NCBI GenBank assembly: GCA_946481315.1
Contig: CAMLMH010000010.1
Coordinates: 1 to 64,000 of the forward strand
Reading direction: 5' to 3'
Length of the DNA stretch: 64,000 nucleotides
Source: an uncultured Bacteriovorax sp.
Lineage (GTDB): Bacteria; Bdellovibrionota; Bacteriovoracia; Bacteriovoracales; Bacteriovoracaceae
The translations under genes and the position numbers were made by a program. This document shows, piece after piece, positions 8,213-16,485 of the stretch. Position 1 is the stretch's first letter. Each line of letters opens with the position of its first letter. The notes beneath the pieces were generated by a model. It was not told the DNA's origin and searched no databases. It saw only the letters and a program-made list of their open reading frames with translations.

Positions 8213-9481
8213 TTACTTCATTACCTGAGTACCATACGCGGATTTAATTTTCTCCATATAGGCCTTTTTCATATGGAATTCAAAATCTGCGTTACTTTCA
8301 TAGCGGTAACCCAGGACCTTATCCCACATTTCATAAGGCTCCATACACAAATAGAAAAAAACGTCAGCATGCCAGCCTGAAAAGGCATGATAAACCGTCC
8401 TGAAAATATCTTCTTTAATCTCATTGGGATAAGAAAACTTTCCGGCGACCTCTCTAAAGGGCATCTGTAAAATTTTGCTGGTTATTTGTTTGTTTCTGAT
8501 TTCGTTAATTGTTTTTTTATTAAAAGTTACAGTCCCCAGAGAAATCAAGGCACAATCTTTCGGGTGGAACGTCGTGGTGATCAAATTCACCACGTCAGTG
8601 TAATCCTGCCTGAACTCTTCATAAAAAATAATGGGGTGAAAATGAAATCCTACCAGATTGCCTTTTGCGACTATTTTCTCTGCGGCCTTTATCCGCTCAT
8701 GCAATGAGGCCGTGCGATGTTCTTCATTGTCGATGATGCGCTCGGGATTAAGACTCCAGGTCGTAATTACATTGCGGGGTAAATCGATGCCGGTTAAAAA
8801 ATCAACATTAGACGATTTGGTTTTTAGCTCCAGAATAAGACTAGGATGTTTGCGCGCAAACTCGATTAACTCTGCCAGATGTCCCTGTTTATTTCCCCAG
8901 AGAAGTGAATCAGACGACTGACCTGTACCAAAATGATAGAGGCGGTCAGGATCTATTACAGTGCTCATTAATTTATTTTTAAAATCAGCATCAATGATGA
9001 CTTCATTTTCATTAAAGTAAGATTGAATTGAACAATAACTGCAGCCATAGGAGCAGTTCCTGAAAGCATCGATCGTTTCCAGATTGCAGCAAAGAGTTTT
9101 TTCCGAGGCCACGGGACATCGTCCCATAATTTTTGCATCCGGATTTACTTCCTCCACAATGTGATAAGGAGATTTTAAAATATGATCCTTTCCAGAAAAA
9201 TGAGAATAAGATTTGCTGACTTTAAGTCCCTGATAGATGGCATCAACCGCTTTCAGGTAGTCCTGCTTATTTTCAATTATTTTTCCGACGAGATGATCCG
9301 GCAGACTCTCATTCCACTGAGCAAGATCCAGCAGCACTGTAGCGAGAGTATTAAATTCCTGAAACGTCAGGTGATATTGAAAACAAATCTTCTCCAGATA
9401 ATGTTTTTCATTATCCCGAAGAAGATTCATTTTTGTTTTATCGAATTTGGAAAACTTTGATCTGTAATCAAACCTTGTCAT
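8213..9481 (-). CDS. splB: Radical SAM protein, spore photoproduct lyase-like
   Basis: The radical SAM cluster motif is C143-x3-C147-x2-C150 (NCSYGCSYC). Flanking blocks match the spore photoproduct lyase family: ELKTKSSNV, NVITTWSLNPERII, EEHRTASLHERI and GFHFHPIIFYEE. The family uses SAM radical chemistry to reverse the thymine dimer (spore photoproduct) in DNA. At 422 aa it has about 80 extra N-terminal residues compared with Bacillus SPL. It sits 15 bp after the tryptophanase stop and 38 bp before the NadD-like gene, same strand. No sporulation genes are visible; a UV or desiccation repair role, perhaps in a resting stage, is inference. Confidence 0.8.
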   Translation of the reverse strand: MTRFDYRSKFSKFDKTKMNLLRDNEKHYLEKICFQYHLTFQEFNTLATVLLDLAQWNESLPDHLVGKIIENKQDYLKAVDAIYQGLKVSKSYSHFSGKDHILKSPYHIVEEVNPDAKIMGRCPVASEKTLCCNLETIDAFRNCSYGCSYCSIQSYFNENEVIIDADFKNKLMSTVIDPDRLYHFGTGQSSDSLLWGNKQGHLAELIEFARKHPSLILELKTKSSNVDFLTGIDLPRNVITTWSLNPERIIDNEEHRTASLHERIKAAEKIVAKGNLVGFHFHPIIFYEEFRQDYTDVVNLITTTFHPKDCALISLGTVTFNKKTINEIRNKQITSKILQMPFREVAGKFSYPNEIKEDIFRTVYHAFSGWHADVFFYLCMEPYEMWDKVLGYRYESNADFEFHMKKAYMEKIKSAYGTQVMK

Positions 9482-9496
9482 ACAAACATTCAGTCA

Positions 9497-10846
9497 CTAC
9501 AGAGGAGCAAAACGCGCCGTAAAGTGCCGCAAGAATGGGGGCTCATATACGATTTTCATTCCCCGCAAATCTCTTTTGCGTTTAACAATCTCTTCCATCC
9601 CCTCGAGAATGTAATCGAAATGTGACTGAGTATAAACTCTGCGCGGAAAGGCCATCCGGACTAATTCCATACTGGCCGCATTTCCAAACATCGCTGAGCC
9701 AATTTCACAGGTTCTGATTCCATCATTTAAATAAAGCTCCACCGCCAGAGATTGTCCGGGAAACTCAGCAGGAGGAATGTGCGGAAGAAATTCTTTTGCA
9801 TCGATATAAACAGCGTGCCCTCCGGCCGGAAGCACGGTCGGTATCCCCATTGCATTTAATCGTTTGGTCATGTATTCACAGGTCGCAATCCGATAAGCGA
9901 GATAACTCTCATCAATCACTTCGTACAATCCCACTGCCATCGCCGCCAGATCGCGGGCCGCCAGTCCTCCGTAAGTCGGAAAACCTTCAGTAAGAATAAG
10001 CAGATTGCGTAGATCGCCCAGCCACGTATCGGTTTTAAGGGCAATAAAACCACCGATATTGACGAGCGCATCTTTTTTAGCACTCATCAGACAACCATCT
10101 GCCAGTGAAAAAATCTCCTGCACAATTTCTTTTATACTTCTGTCCTGCTGGCCTTTTTCCCTGGTCTTGATAAAGTAAGCATTTTCAGCAAAACGACAGG
10201 CATCAATGATAAAAGGAATGGAATGCTTTTTATAAATGGCGGCGACTGCGCGCAGGTTTTCTAAGGAAACCGGCTGCCCTCCTCCCGTATTATTGGTAAT
10301 GGTAATCATCCCGAAAGGAATTTTTCCGCTATGCTCGCGGCAATAATTCTCCAGCTTTACCAGATCAATATTTCCTTTGAACGGATATGTGCTGCGTGGA
10401 TTTTTCCCCTCTTCAATCACCAGATCGTGCGCTTTTGCTTTTAAATATTCAATGTTGGCCCGGGTTGTATCAAAATGATTATTGGAAGGAACCATCTGCC
10501 CCTCACTCACCATTTTTCCAAAAAAAATGCGTTCAGCTGCCCTGCCTTGATGTGTTGGAATGACGTGTGGAAATCCCATGATGTCTGTCACGGCCGCTTT
10601 AAATTTCTGAAAACTTCTTGATCCGGCATAGGACTCATCGGCGGTCATCATCGATGCCCACTGTTCAGCACTCATGGCCGTTGTGCCTGAATCGGTGAGA
10701 AAATCAAAAGTAATCTGATCACTTCCCAATAAAAATAAATTATACCCGGCCTCTTTCAAAACATTTTCTCGGTGCTCCCGCGTATGAAAATGCAGTGGCT
10801 CGACCATTTTGATTTTAAACGGCTCAATAATCGTTTTTCTTGTCAT
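9497..10846 (-). CDS. tnaA: Tryptophanase (PLP-dependent beta-eliminating lyase)
   Basis: Converts L-tryptophan to indole, pyruvate and ammonia using PLP. It is collinear with the tryptophanase/tyrosine phenol-lyase family: LTDSGT, IPTHQGR, NTGGGQPVSLENLRAV, DACRFAENAYFIK, the PLP-lysine region MSAKKDALVNIGG, GFPTYGGLAARD, and the C-terminus LRHFTARF. The specificity region reads CEIGS. Tryptophanase has Ile here, whereas tyrosine phenol-lyase has the phenol-binding Arg (MERG), so I favour tryptophanase; other blocks look TPL-like, leaving some doubt. The start at 10846 has AGGA upstream; an in-frame extension to 10918 lacks one. No tnaC-like leader was seen. Confidence 0.85.
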   Translation of the reverse strand: MTRKTIIEPFKIKMVEPLHFHTREHRENVLKEAGYNLFLLGSDQITFDFLTDSGTTAMSAEQWASMMTADESYAGSRSFQKFKAAVTDIMGFPHVIPTHQGRAAERIFFGKMVSEGQMVPSNNHFDTTRANIEYLKAKAHDLVIEEGKNPRSTYPFKGNIDLVKLENYCREHSGKIPFGMITITNNTGGGQPVSLENLRAVAAIYKKHSIPFIIDACRFAENAYFIKTREKGQQDRSIKEIVQEIFSLADGCLMSAKKDALVNIGGFIALKTDTWLGDLRNLLILTEGFPTYGGLAARDLAAMAVGLYEVIDESYLAYRIATCEYMTKRLNAMGIPTVLPAGGHAVYIDAKEFLPHIPPAEFPGQSLAVELYLNDGIRTCEIGSAMFGNAASMELVRMAFPRRVYTQSHFDYILEGMEEIVKRKRDLRGMKIVYEPPFLRHFTARFAPL

Positions 10847-11065
10847 ACATATCCTAGCGTTGAATGATTTTTTGATCGCAGGAATTTTAACAAGCCCTGA
10901 TCCGGAAGTGGAATCCAATTCTCAATTTGCTAAGCAATATCATAAAAATCCCGCTTTTTATGTTCCGGGAATGTCCCTTCCTCCTTTGTAAAATTTACCC
11001 TGTCCTCTCCTCAAAGTCCCTCGCCCCGTTTTATAGTCATGCCACTTTTATTAAGGGAGAAAATA

Positions 11066-11554
11066 ATGAAAAAAATCGTAGCCGCCATTTTGCTTACTGG
11101 ATTGTGTGCTCAGTCTCACGCCGCTTCAAATCTCACACTGGTTAAAGTCAAAGAACTAGGCCCTATGAAGAACAAAGTTGTTTTTCAAAGCAAATCCGTG
11201 AAGAAAGTCAAAGGAACAAATATTGTCACTGGAAAACTGATTGCCCAGTGGGGAGTGCATGTTTTTGAAGTCGTAAATGGCTACTACACATGTAACACAA
11301 AAAACGTCTGCAAACTTACCGACTATGAAAGAGTCGCTACCTATGAGAGCTGCACAATTAAAAAACAAACGGCAAAATGCTCTAAAAAACTATCCGGCGA
11401 TGACAGCAGTATTGAAGAATCCACTCGCGATATTACTGTTTCACCAGACGGTGTTCAGGATGAACGTGACGGCCATACCGATCCACGGGATTCAATTGAT
11501 GAAGTTAACGATGAATTTGGAAGTAACATAAACGCTGAAGCGGATATCATCTAA
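11066..11554 (+). CDS. Small secreted protein of unknown function
   Basis: The start at 11066 follows a strong AAGGGAG and gives a clean signal peptide (KKIVAAILLTGLCAQSHA). The mature protein of about 140 aa has two halves. The first is basic with five Cys (YTCNTKNVCKL, ESCTIKKQTAKCSK), likely disulfide-bonded. The second is acidic, Asp/Glu-rich and probably disordered. No family recognised. It is monocistronic, ending at a strong bidirectional terminator. Confidence 0.75.
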   Translation: MKKIVAAILLTGLCAQSHAASNLTLVKVKELGPMKNKVVFQSKSVKKVKGTNIVTGKLIAQWGVHVFEVVNGYYTCNTKNVCKLTDYERVATYESCTIKKQTAKCSKKLSGDDSSIEESTRDITVSPDGVQDERDGHTDPRDSIDEVNDEFGSNINAEADII

Positions 11555-11556
11555 AT

Positions 11557-11589
11557 AAAAAAAAGGTCGCTTAAGCGACCTTTTTTTTT
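11557..11589. terminator. Bidirectional intrinsic terminator
   Basis: GGTCGC-TTAA-GCGACC is a perfect stem flanked by A8 on the left and T9 on the right, so it serves both the gene ending at 11554 (+) and the ankyrin gene ending at 11588 (-). Confidence 0.92.
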
Positions 11590-12475
11590 ACTTAAAGTCC
11601 GGACAATACTTATCCAGATTTTTGATCTGTTCTTTGTTTTTCATTTTCCACATCCGCACACAAGGACTCTTCTTCCATTGATCGATGTAGTTAGGATCGG
11701 CCCCATTTTCCAGCGCGAAATTGATCACATCGGGATTGCCGTTAATGATAGCAAGATTTAAAAGACTGATTCTTTTTCTAAAACCGATTGTGCGGTTGAT
11801 GTTTGCTCCGTGCTTGATCAGCATCTCAGCAATCCGCAGATTGGGCTTAAGTGATAAAACTGTCACAAAGGCCAGCGGTGTTTCATTCTTCAGGTTAAAA
11901 CTATCCGGGTTGGCCCCGTTTTCCAGCAACACACGCACGGCCTCTTCGTTGCTGATGGCATACCACAATGGCGAGCGGGAATAGAAATCGCGTTTTTCAA
12001 TATCTTTCCCCTGTTTTTTTAGTTCAGCAATATCGCCCAGACGATTGTCGCGGATGGCACAGTGATAAGGAGTTTCTTCGCATTTAAAAGGAACTTCTGC
12101 CTTAAGTACTTCCGCATTGGTCATGACCATGTACTGATAGGAATACACCACAGCGTAATTGCTGGCGATGGCCAGAAGGGCCAGGGCAACCGCAATACGC
12201 GTGCTCAGTTTCTTTCCTAAAAACCAACCAAACGCGGCCAGCGGAAGTGTCGCTACCAGCGAAGCATACATCCCGGCCTGAAAGCCAACTTCAAAATTTC
12301 CATAGCGCAAAAGCTGTTCGCGAACGGCCATGAACAGGAGCGGACCACATGAAAAGGTCATCCCCAAAAACGCCGGCATGACCCATTTTTCTTTTTTTAT
12401 GAGCGACCAGACAGTGAGTAAAACCACCAAAGCAAACGGCATTAAAGTCACGATTAATTCATTTGAATCTTGCAT
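11588..12475 (-). CDS. Membrane-anchored ankyrin-repeat protein
   Basis: Four hydrophobic segments fill the first 130 residues (LIVTLMPFALVVLLTVWSLI; MPAFLGMTFSCGPLLFMAV; MYASLVATLPLAAFGWFLG; VALALLAIASNYAVVYSY). About 150 residues of ankyrin repeats follow: DIAELKKQGKDIEKRD, SPLWYAISNEEAVRVLLENGANPD, TPLAF..AEMLIKHGANIN, LLNLAIINGNPDVINFALENGADPN. Ankyrin repeats bind protein partners; the partner here is unknown. Single gene, divergent from the SOS-type umuD operon. Confidence 0.8.
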   Translation of the reverse strand: MQDSNELIVTLMPFALVVLLTVWSLIKKEKWVMPAFLGMTFSCGPLLFMAVREQLLRYGNFEVGFQAGMYASLVATLPLAAFGWFLGKKLSTRIAVALALLAIASNYAVVYSYQYMVMTNAEVLKAEVPFKCEETPYHCAIRDNRLGDIAELKKQGKDIEKRDFYSRSPLWYAISNEEAVRVLLENGANPDSFNLKNETPLAFVTVLSLKPNLRIAEMLIKHGANINRTIGFRKRISLLNLAIINGNPDVINFALENGADPNYIDQWKKSPCVRMWKMKNKEQIKNLDKYCPDFK

Positions 12476-12622
12476 TTCATTTCTCGAACAAAGTAGATTT
12501 TTAGATACCTCTTAAGCATAGATGCATTTCTCACCTTGTAAACAACATAGGCCATTTTTGGGTGTCAAATGGCCCATAAGCGTCGGAAATGACAAAGTTT
12601 CACAGAAATTTCTAAAACGGGC

Positions 12623-12651
12623 TTGCAACTTACGCAAAATTTACGCATACT
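12623..12651 (+). promoter_or_regulatory. SOS-type promoter/operator of the umuD-umuC-like operon
   Basis: A -35 box TTGCAA (12623-12628) and -10 box CATACT (12646-12651) are separated by 17 bp. The spacer carries TTACGC-N5-TTACGC (12630-12646), a direct repeat of period 11. The same arrangement lies in front of lexA at 58219-58247, so LexA is the likely repressor (inference). The predicted start of transcription falls at or next to the ATG at 12658, suggesting a leaderless transcript. Confidence 0.7.
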
Positions 12652-12657
12652 CAGGTT

Positions 12658-13206
12658 ATGAGTAATACAGATCACGACTATATTTACGATGCCCAGGAAT
12701 TTGAAGTTTACAGCGAAGACATAAAAAAAGCTGAGCACCGACCAGGCCCGGTTTTAATGGGCAAAGAACGCGACTACTTTAACCGTAAGCGCGAAGCCAC
12801 CGCCGAATTCGAACTGCAAAACAACGCTGACCTCGCGGCGGAATACAAAAAGAAAGTCGATACGACTCCGCAGCTTTTCGGTATCAGCAATCAAAACCAC
12901 AATCAACGCGTCTCTCTCGACGAAAAATTTCCAGGAGACATGCTCTACAAAGTCACCGCCGACAACATGAGTCCGTTCATTCTGCCCAACACCTATGTCA
13001 TGCTGAAATTCAGTGATCAGCATGCCAGCGGTGAAATTTGTGTGTTCAGATACCGGGGAAAAACCTACTGCAATCAAATTAAAATCATAAGCAACAAAGT
13101 CGTCGCCATCTCCATGAACCCCAAATACAAACCGGTGGTCTTAGATCCGGATGACTATATTTTTATCGCCGTCGTCTCCTCTATCCACCGCTCACTCAAA
13201 GGCTAA
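12658..13206 (+). CDS. UmuD/LexA-fold protein lacking the catalytic Ser and Lys
   Basis: The C-terminal half (about 95-180) follows the S24 LexA/UmuD fold: LYKVTADNMSPFILPNTYVML aligns with the VxGDSMxxxIxxGD block, and GKTYCNQIKI with the GExTVKxL block. The nucleophile position is Asn103 instead of Ser and the general-base position is Asn139 instead of Lys, so self-cleavage should be impossible. The N-terminal 90 residues are charged and unlike a LexA winged helix. It directly precedes a Y-family polymerase gene, the usual umuD-umuC layout, and is under a LexA-type operator. Probable role: polymerase accessory subunit that does not need RecA-stimulated processing (inference). Confidence 0.75.
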   Translation: MSNTDHDYIYDAQEFEVYSEDIKKAEHRPGPVLMGKERDYFNRKREATAEFELQNNADLAAEYKKKVDTTPQLFGISNQNHNQRVSLDEKFPGDMLYKVTADNMSPFILPNTYVMLKFSDQHASGEICVFRYRGKTYCNQIKIISNKVVAISMNPKYKPVVLDPDDYIFIAVVSSIHRSLKG

Positions 13207-13210
13207 GTTC

Positions 13211-14530
13211 GTGCACACGCCGAATCTCTTCAGCAAAAACCGTATCGCTATCTTCGATGCCAACGGCTTTTATGCCCAGGTGGAAACCATTCACCGCCCG
13301 GAACTAAGAGACGAACCCATCGCCATCCTGGGAAACACCGGCGGAATTGTCATAGCTGCTTCCAAAGAAGCAAAGGAACTGGGCATCGACATCGGCGTCA
13401 CTGCCTGGGAAATTAAAAAAGTCGCTGGCGGCAATCACGTCTATGCCTTCTCCGCCAACTTTGAAACCTACGCCTATTTTTCCCGCCTGCTTTTTTCCGA
13501 ACTAAGAAAACACACTTCCTTTCTAAAAATTTACTCCATCGACGAAGGCTTCATGGACATCAATCATGTTCCGCACACTGAAACCTTAAACTTCGGCATG
13601 CAAGTTGTAGCGGCCCTTGAACGCCACACCCGAATCAGAGGCTGCGTGGGCATCGCTCCCAACATCACCCTGATGAAAATCGCCGTCAAAATCGCCAAAA
13701 AAAATCCCGTCTACAAAGGCGTCTTCGAAATTAATGAATACAACCTGGACTGGGCCTTAGAAAAAACGCCCATCGAAAAACTGTGGGGCATCGGCAAATC
13801 GCGCGCACGCCAACTAAAAAACTTAGGCATCAACAACGCTAAACAATTTCGCGACTACCCCGGCATTGAAAAAATTCAGAAACTTCTCACCATTAACGGC
13901 AGAAAAATACAATTGGAACTGCAAGGTGTGCAATGTTTTAAAATCGACGAACCGGTAGAAAAAAAACGCGAGATCTCGCACATGCGAACCCTCAAACATC
14001 GCACCAATGATCTCGAACTCCTCCGGCAATCACTCGCTACCTATGCCACTCTCGCTTCGGAAGATTTGCGCCGGGAAGGTTCCGTCTGCCGCGACATCAG
14101 CCTTTTTCTCATCACGGATTCTCATCGTCCCGAACTTCCGCAAACCGGCGTGAGTGTGCGCACGAGCTTACCAACCTACACAATGGACACAGTGAAAATC
14201 ATCCGCACCGTCTGGGAGCTGCTCGATGTCCTCTATGACGAAATGTTTGAATACAAAAAAGTCGGTGTCACCCTCTCCGATTTACAAGATTTCGAATCGC
14301 ACCAGTTCTCCCTTTTTAAAGAAGACGACGATCCCAAGCGCATCAGTCTCATGCAAACCATCGATGCTATCAACAAGAAGGTCCGTCCCGACGCCATTCG
14401 CAGTGCCGCTTGCGGAATCGGCAATGGCAATTTCGAAGCCGAACGCCCGATGATGACTCCATCCTACTGCACGAAGTGGAGCGATATTTTGGTGATTGAT
14501 GAGGTGATTACTTCAGCGAAAAAACGATAA
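13211..14530 (+). CDS. umuC: Y-family DNA polymerase, UmuC-like
   Basis: Translesion polymerase. Catalytic acidic residues are Asp16 (FDANGFYA) and Asp110-Glu111 (YSIDEGFMD). The helix-hairpin-helix region (IEKLWGIGKSRARQLKNLGI) and little-finger domain follow. It is about 440 aa, near UmuC length and longer than DinB. I choose GTG 13211, with AAAGG upstream just after the umuD-like stop; an in-frame ATG at 13151 would overlap umuD by 56 bp. Codon use is richer in GC than the following genes. Co-transcribed with the UmuD-like gene. A degenerate second copy of the 3' end lies at 16199-16290. Probably DNA-damage induced. Confidence 0.88.
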   Translation: MHTPNLFSKNRIAIFDANGFYAQVETIHRPELRDEPIAILGNTGGIVIAASKEAKELGIDIGVTAWEIKKVAGGNHVYAFSANFETYAYFSRLLFSELRKHTSFLKIYSIDEGFMDINHVPHTETLNFGMQVVAALERHTRIRGCVGIAPNITLMKIAVKIAKKNPVYKGVFEINEYNLDWALEKTPIEKLWGIGKSRARQLKNLGINNAKQFRDYPGIEKIQKLLTINGRKIQLELQGVQCFKIDEPVEKKREISHMRTLKHRTNDLELLRQSLATYATLASEDLRREGSVCRDISLFLITDSHRPELPQTGVSVRTSLPTYTMDTVKIIRTVWELLDVLYDEMFEYKKVGVTLSDLQDFESHQFSLFKEDDDPKRISLMQTIDAINKKVRPDAIRSAACGIGNGNFEAERPMMTPSYCTKWSDILVIDEVITSAKKR

Positions 14531-14649
14531 TCACATTAACTTAAGCTTCAAGTAGAATAATCATGACACTAAAATCAATTTTTTCTAAGTGCATAAATGC
14601 ATATCAACTTGAGAAACGCAGCCACTGCTTATTGAAACTACAAAAAATT

Positions 14650-15330
14650 TCAATCCGAGATCCAGACTTCATTGAAGGTTTGGCCTTTAGGGATATATAC
14701 TCTTGCGCTCTTATCATAGTGAACAAGCATAATGTATTCAGACTCATAAAGAGTTTCACTCTCGACCTCCGACTCTTTTAATAGTTGTGCTCGTGAAATT
14801 TTCGTGAGGTATAAATCTTTTGGAAAATTCTCTAATTCTTTAATTAACTTTAAACCATTTTGATCTTGATAAACTAAAACCAATGCAGGACCTAAAACTG
14901 CAAGATTTGCGCAGTCCCAATTATTTGCTCTAAAATAACCACAAATTTTCCCAGGAATTAAAATTCTATCTTTCCTAAATTCAGGGATGAGATCGGCATC
15001 GAGATGTTTATGTGTGTACATATAGCTATCTATGCGCTTATCAAGTGACTGCAAATCACTAAGAAAATATTGTTTCCCATTGGAAAAATAAATAAAATCG
15101 TTATCCGATGGTTCTTTTGGCAACTTTTCCGGGATCTCGCCATCAGGAAACATTAAACAGTTTTTTGAATTTATAAATTCATCCAGCCCAAATTTTGAAA
15201 GTGGATACGATCCGCAATTCTCTTTGTATAATGCCAACTTTTCTTGAAGGTGCACTATCTGAAAGCGCGTGGCCTCGGAAGGACGGCTAAGCCTAATAAA
15301 GACAAAGACGCCCCCAAGAACAGTAATCAT
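14650..15330 (-). CDS. Pseudopilin-like membrane protein with possible 5' frameshift
   Basis: One hydrophobic N-terminal segment is followed by RFQIVHLQEKLALYKENCGSYPLSKFGLDEF, which resembles major pseudopilins of type II secretion (GspG), where an amphipathic helix leads to YP and Cys. The remaining 150 residues are not recognised. The ATG at 15330 truncates the membrane segment and has no Shine-Dalgarno. A better start is ATG 15361 (AAAGG upstream, short spacing), but it is out of frame by one base across an A7 run (15348-15354). Deleting one A gives MTEKRIVVTLMITVLGG joined in frame. The gene lies in an AT-rich block. It may be a secretion-system relic or a stand-alone pilin-like protein. 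Confidence 0.5.
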   Translation of the reverse strand: MITVLGGVFVFIRLSRPSEATRFQIVHLQEKLALYKENCGSYPLSKFGLDEFINSKNCLMFPDGEIPEKLPKEPSDNDFIYFSNGKQYFLSDLQSLDKRIDSYMYTHKHLDADLIPEFRKDRILIPGKICGYFRANNWDCANLAVLGPALVLVYQDQNGLKLIKELENFPKDLYLTKISRAQLLKESEVESETLYESEYIMLVHYDKSARVYIPKGQTFNEVWISD

Positions 15331-15489
15331 AAGTGTAACAACAATTCTTTTTTTCAGTCATTTACCTTTAACATCAATGCGAACAAGCAATGTGAATAAT
15401 GCTTACGAGATTATATCTTTCAATATTATTTATTCATTGTAGAATAATGTAAAGAATTTCAAAACCATTACAAACAAAAGAGGCATATA

Positions 15490-16182
15490 GTGCCTAAAGT
15501 TACTCTCATCTCGATTACAAATCAAAAATGGAAGTTTTATACTTCTGTGATACTTGCAATAAGTTTTGGACTTTTAGCACGTTTAAGTCGGCAAGAGTCT
15601 ACTGTCTTTTCATCCATAATGCTTGTCTCATCATTTATTTGTTTTTTTGTTTTAATCTGGTGGATAAGGTGCCCCAATTGCAAGAAATCTTTCGGCGATT
15701 ACTATTTTAAAAATTCAAGATTCACGATGTTTTACAGTGATTTTTTGAATTGTACAAAGTGTCCGCACTGTAAATTTACTATTGCCGATGAGAAAAAAAA
15801 TTTAATACAAAAGCATGATGATGAATATATATTGTCAATTATCAAAGCAGTACTCGATGGAAATATAGAACTAGAGGAACTTTACAAGCACAAATACATC
15901 TGTAATCTAGGAGAAAAGTATAGCTACATTTATGAAAGTTTAGAAAATGCCGTACAACATACTCCGGGCTATCTTTTCAAAAAAGGCATAGATCGAAAAT
16001 CTTGGGAAAAACAATATGAATATGCGGTTGTTTTAATGGATTACAATTTATTCCCAAAGATCCACGATGAGAGTTGGTTTCGCCTTCGGACAAAAATTCT
16101 TATTGAATATTCAAAAAATAAAACCCAGGACTATATGAGTATTACTCAAGCAGTCTTAAATGAAGAAGAAAATATTAACTGA
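15490..16182 (+). CDS. Membrane protein with zinc-ribbon-like Cys pairs
   Basis: GTG start with GAGG upstream. Residues 15-58 carry two hydrophobic segments. A cytosolic region follows with CPNC (about 61-64) and CPHC (about 93-96), a plausible zinc ribbon. The rest is charged and helical. No family recognised. Bounded by a probable pilin-like gene on the opposite strand and a polymerase pseudogene fragment, in AT-rich DNA. Confidence 0.6.
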   Translation: MPKVTLISITNQKWKFYTSVILAISFGLLARLSRQESTVFSSIMLVSSFICFFVLIWWIRCPNCKKSFGDYYFKNSRFTMFYSDFLNCTKCPHCKFTIADEKKNLIQKHDDEYILSIIKAVLDGNIELEELYKHKYICNLGEKYSYIYESLENAVQHTPGYLFKKGIDRKSWEKQYEYAVVLMDYNLFPKIHDESWFRLRTKILIEYSKNKTQDYMSITQAVLNEEENIN

Positions 16183-16198
16183 GATTAGTTAATTGAAA

Positions 16199-16290
16199 GC
16201 CACAGTGCCGCTTGCTGAATAGGCAATGCCTATTTCGAAGCTGAGCTGCCAATTCTAACTTCTTCTATTGCGTAATCTTTTGGTGAAGAA
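16199..16290 (+). pseudogene. Decayed copy of the 3' part of the umuC-like gene
   Basis: The segment from about 16205 aligns closely with 14399-14463 inside the umuC-like gene: CAGTGCCGCTTGC, then GAAT, GGCAATG and ATTTCGAAGC are shared, with scattered substitutions and in-frame stops (TGAATAG). Similarity fades after about 16265. It is a relic of a second polymerase copy or of a duplication. The rest of the 302-bp gap 16183-16485 shows no supported gene. Confidence 0.7.
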
Positions 16291-16485
16291 CAAGTTGTAT
16301 TGACGACTGTTTTGCCAGCATGTTACTTCAACCCCCATGACATTTCAGAATTAAAGCGTAGCAAAAATAATTCTCAATATTTTCTTTGGCCACACTGGAC
16401 TCTTCATCAAACATTAAGATATTCCTGAGTTTGTTCTACAAATAAAATTCTAGGACTGTTCTCAAAACTAGAGAATTTACATTAC

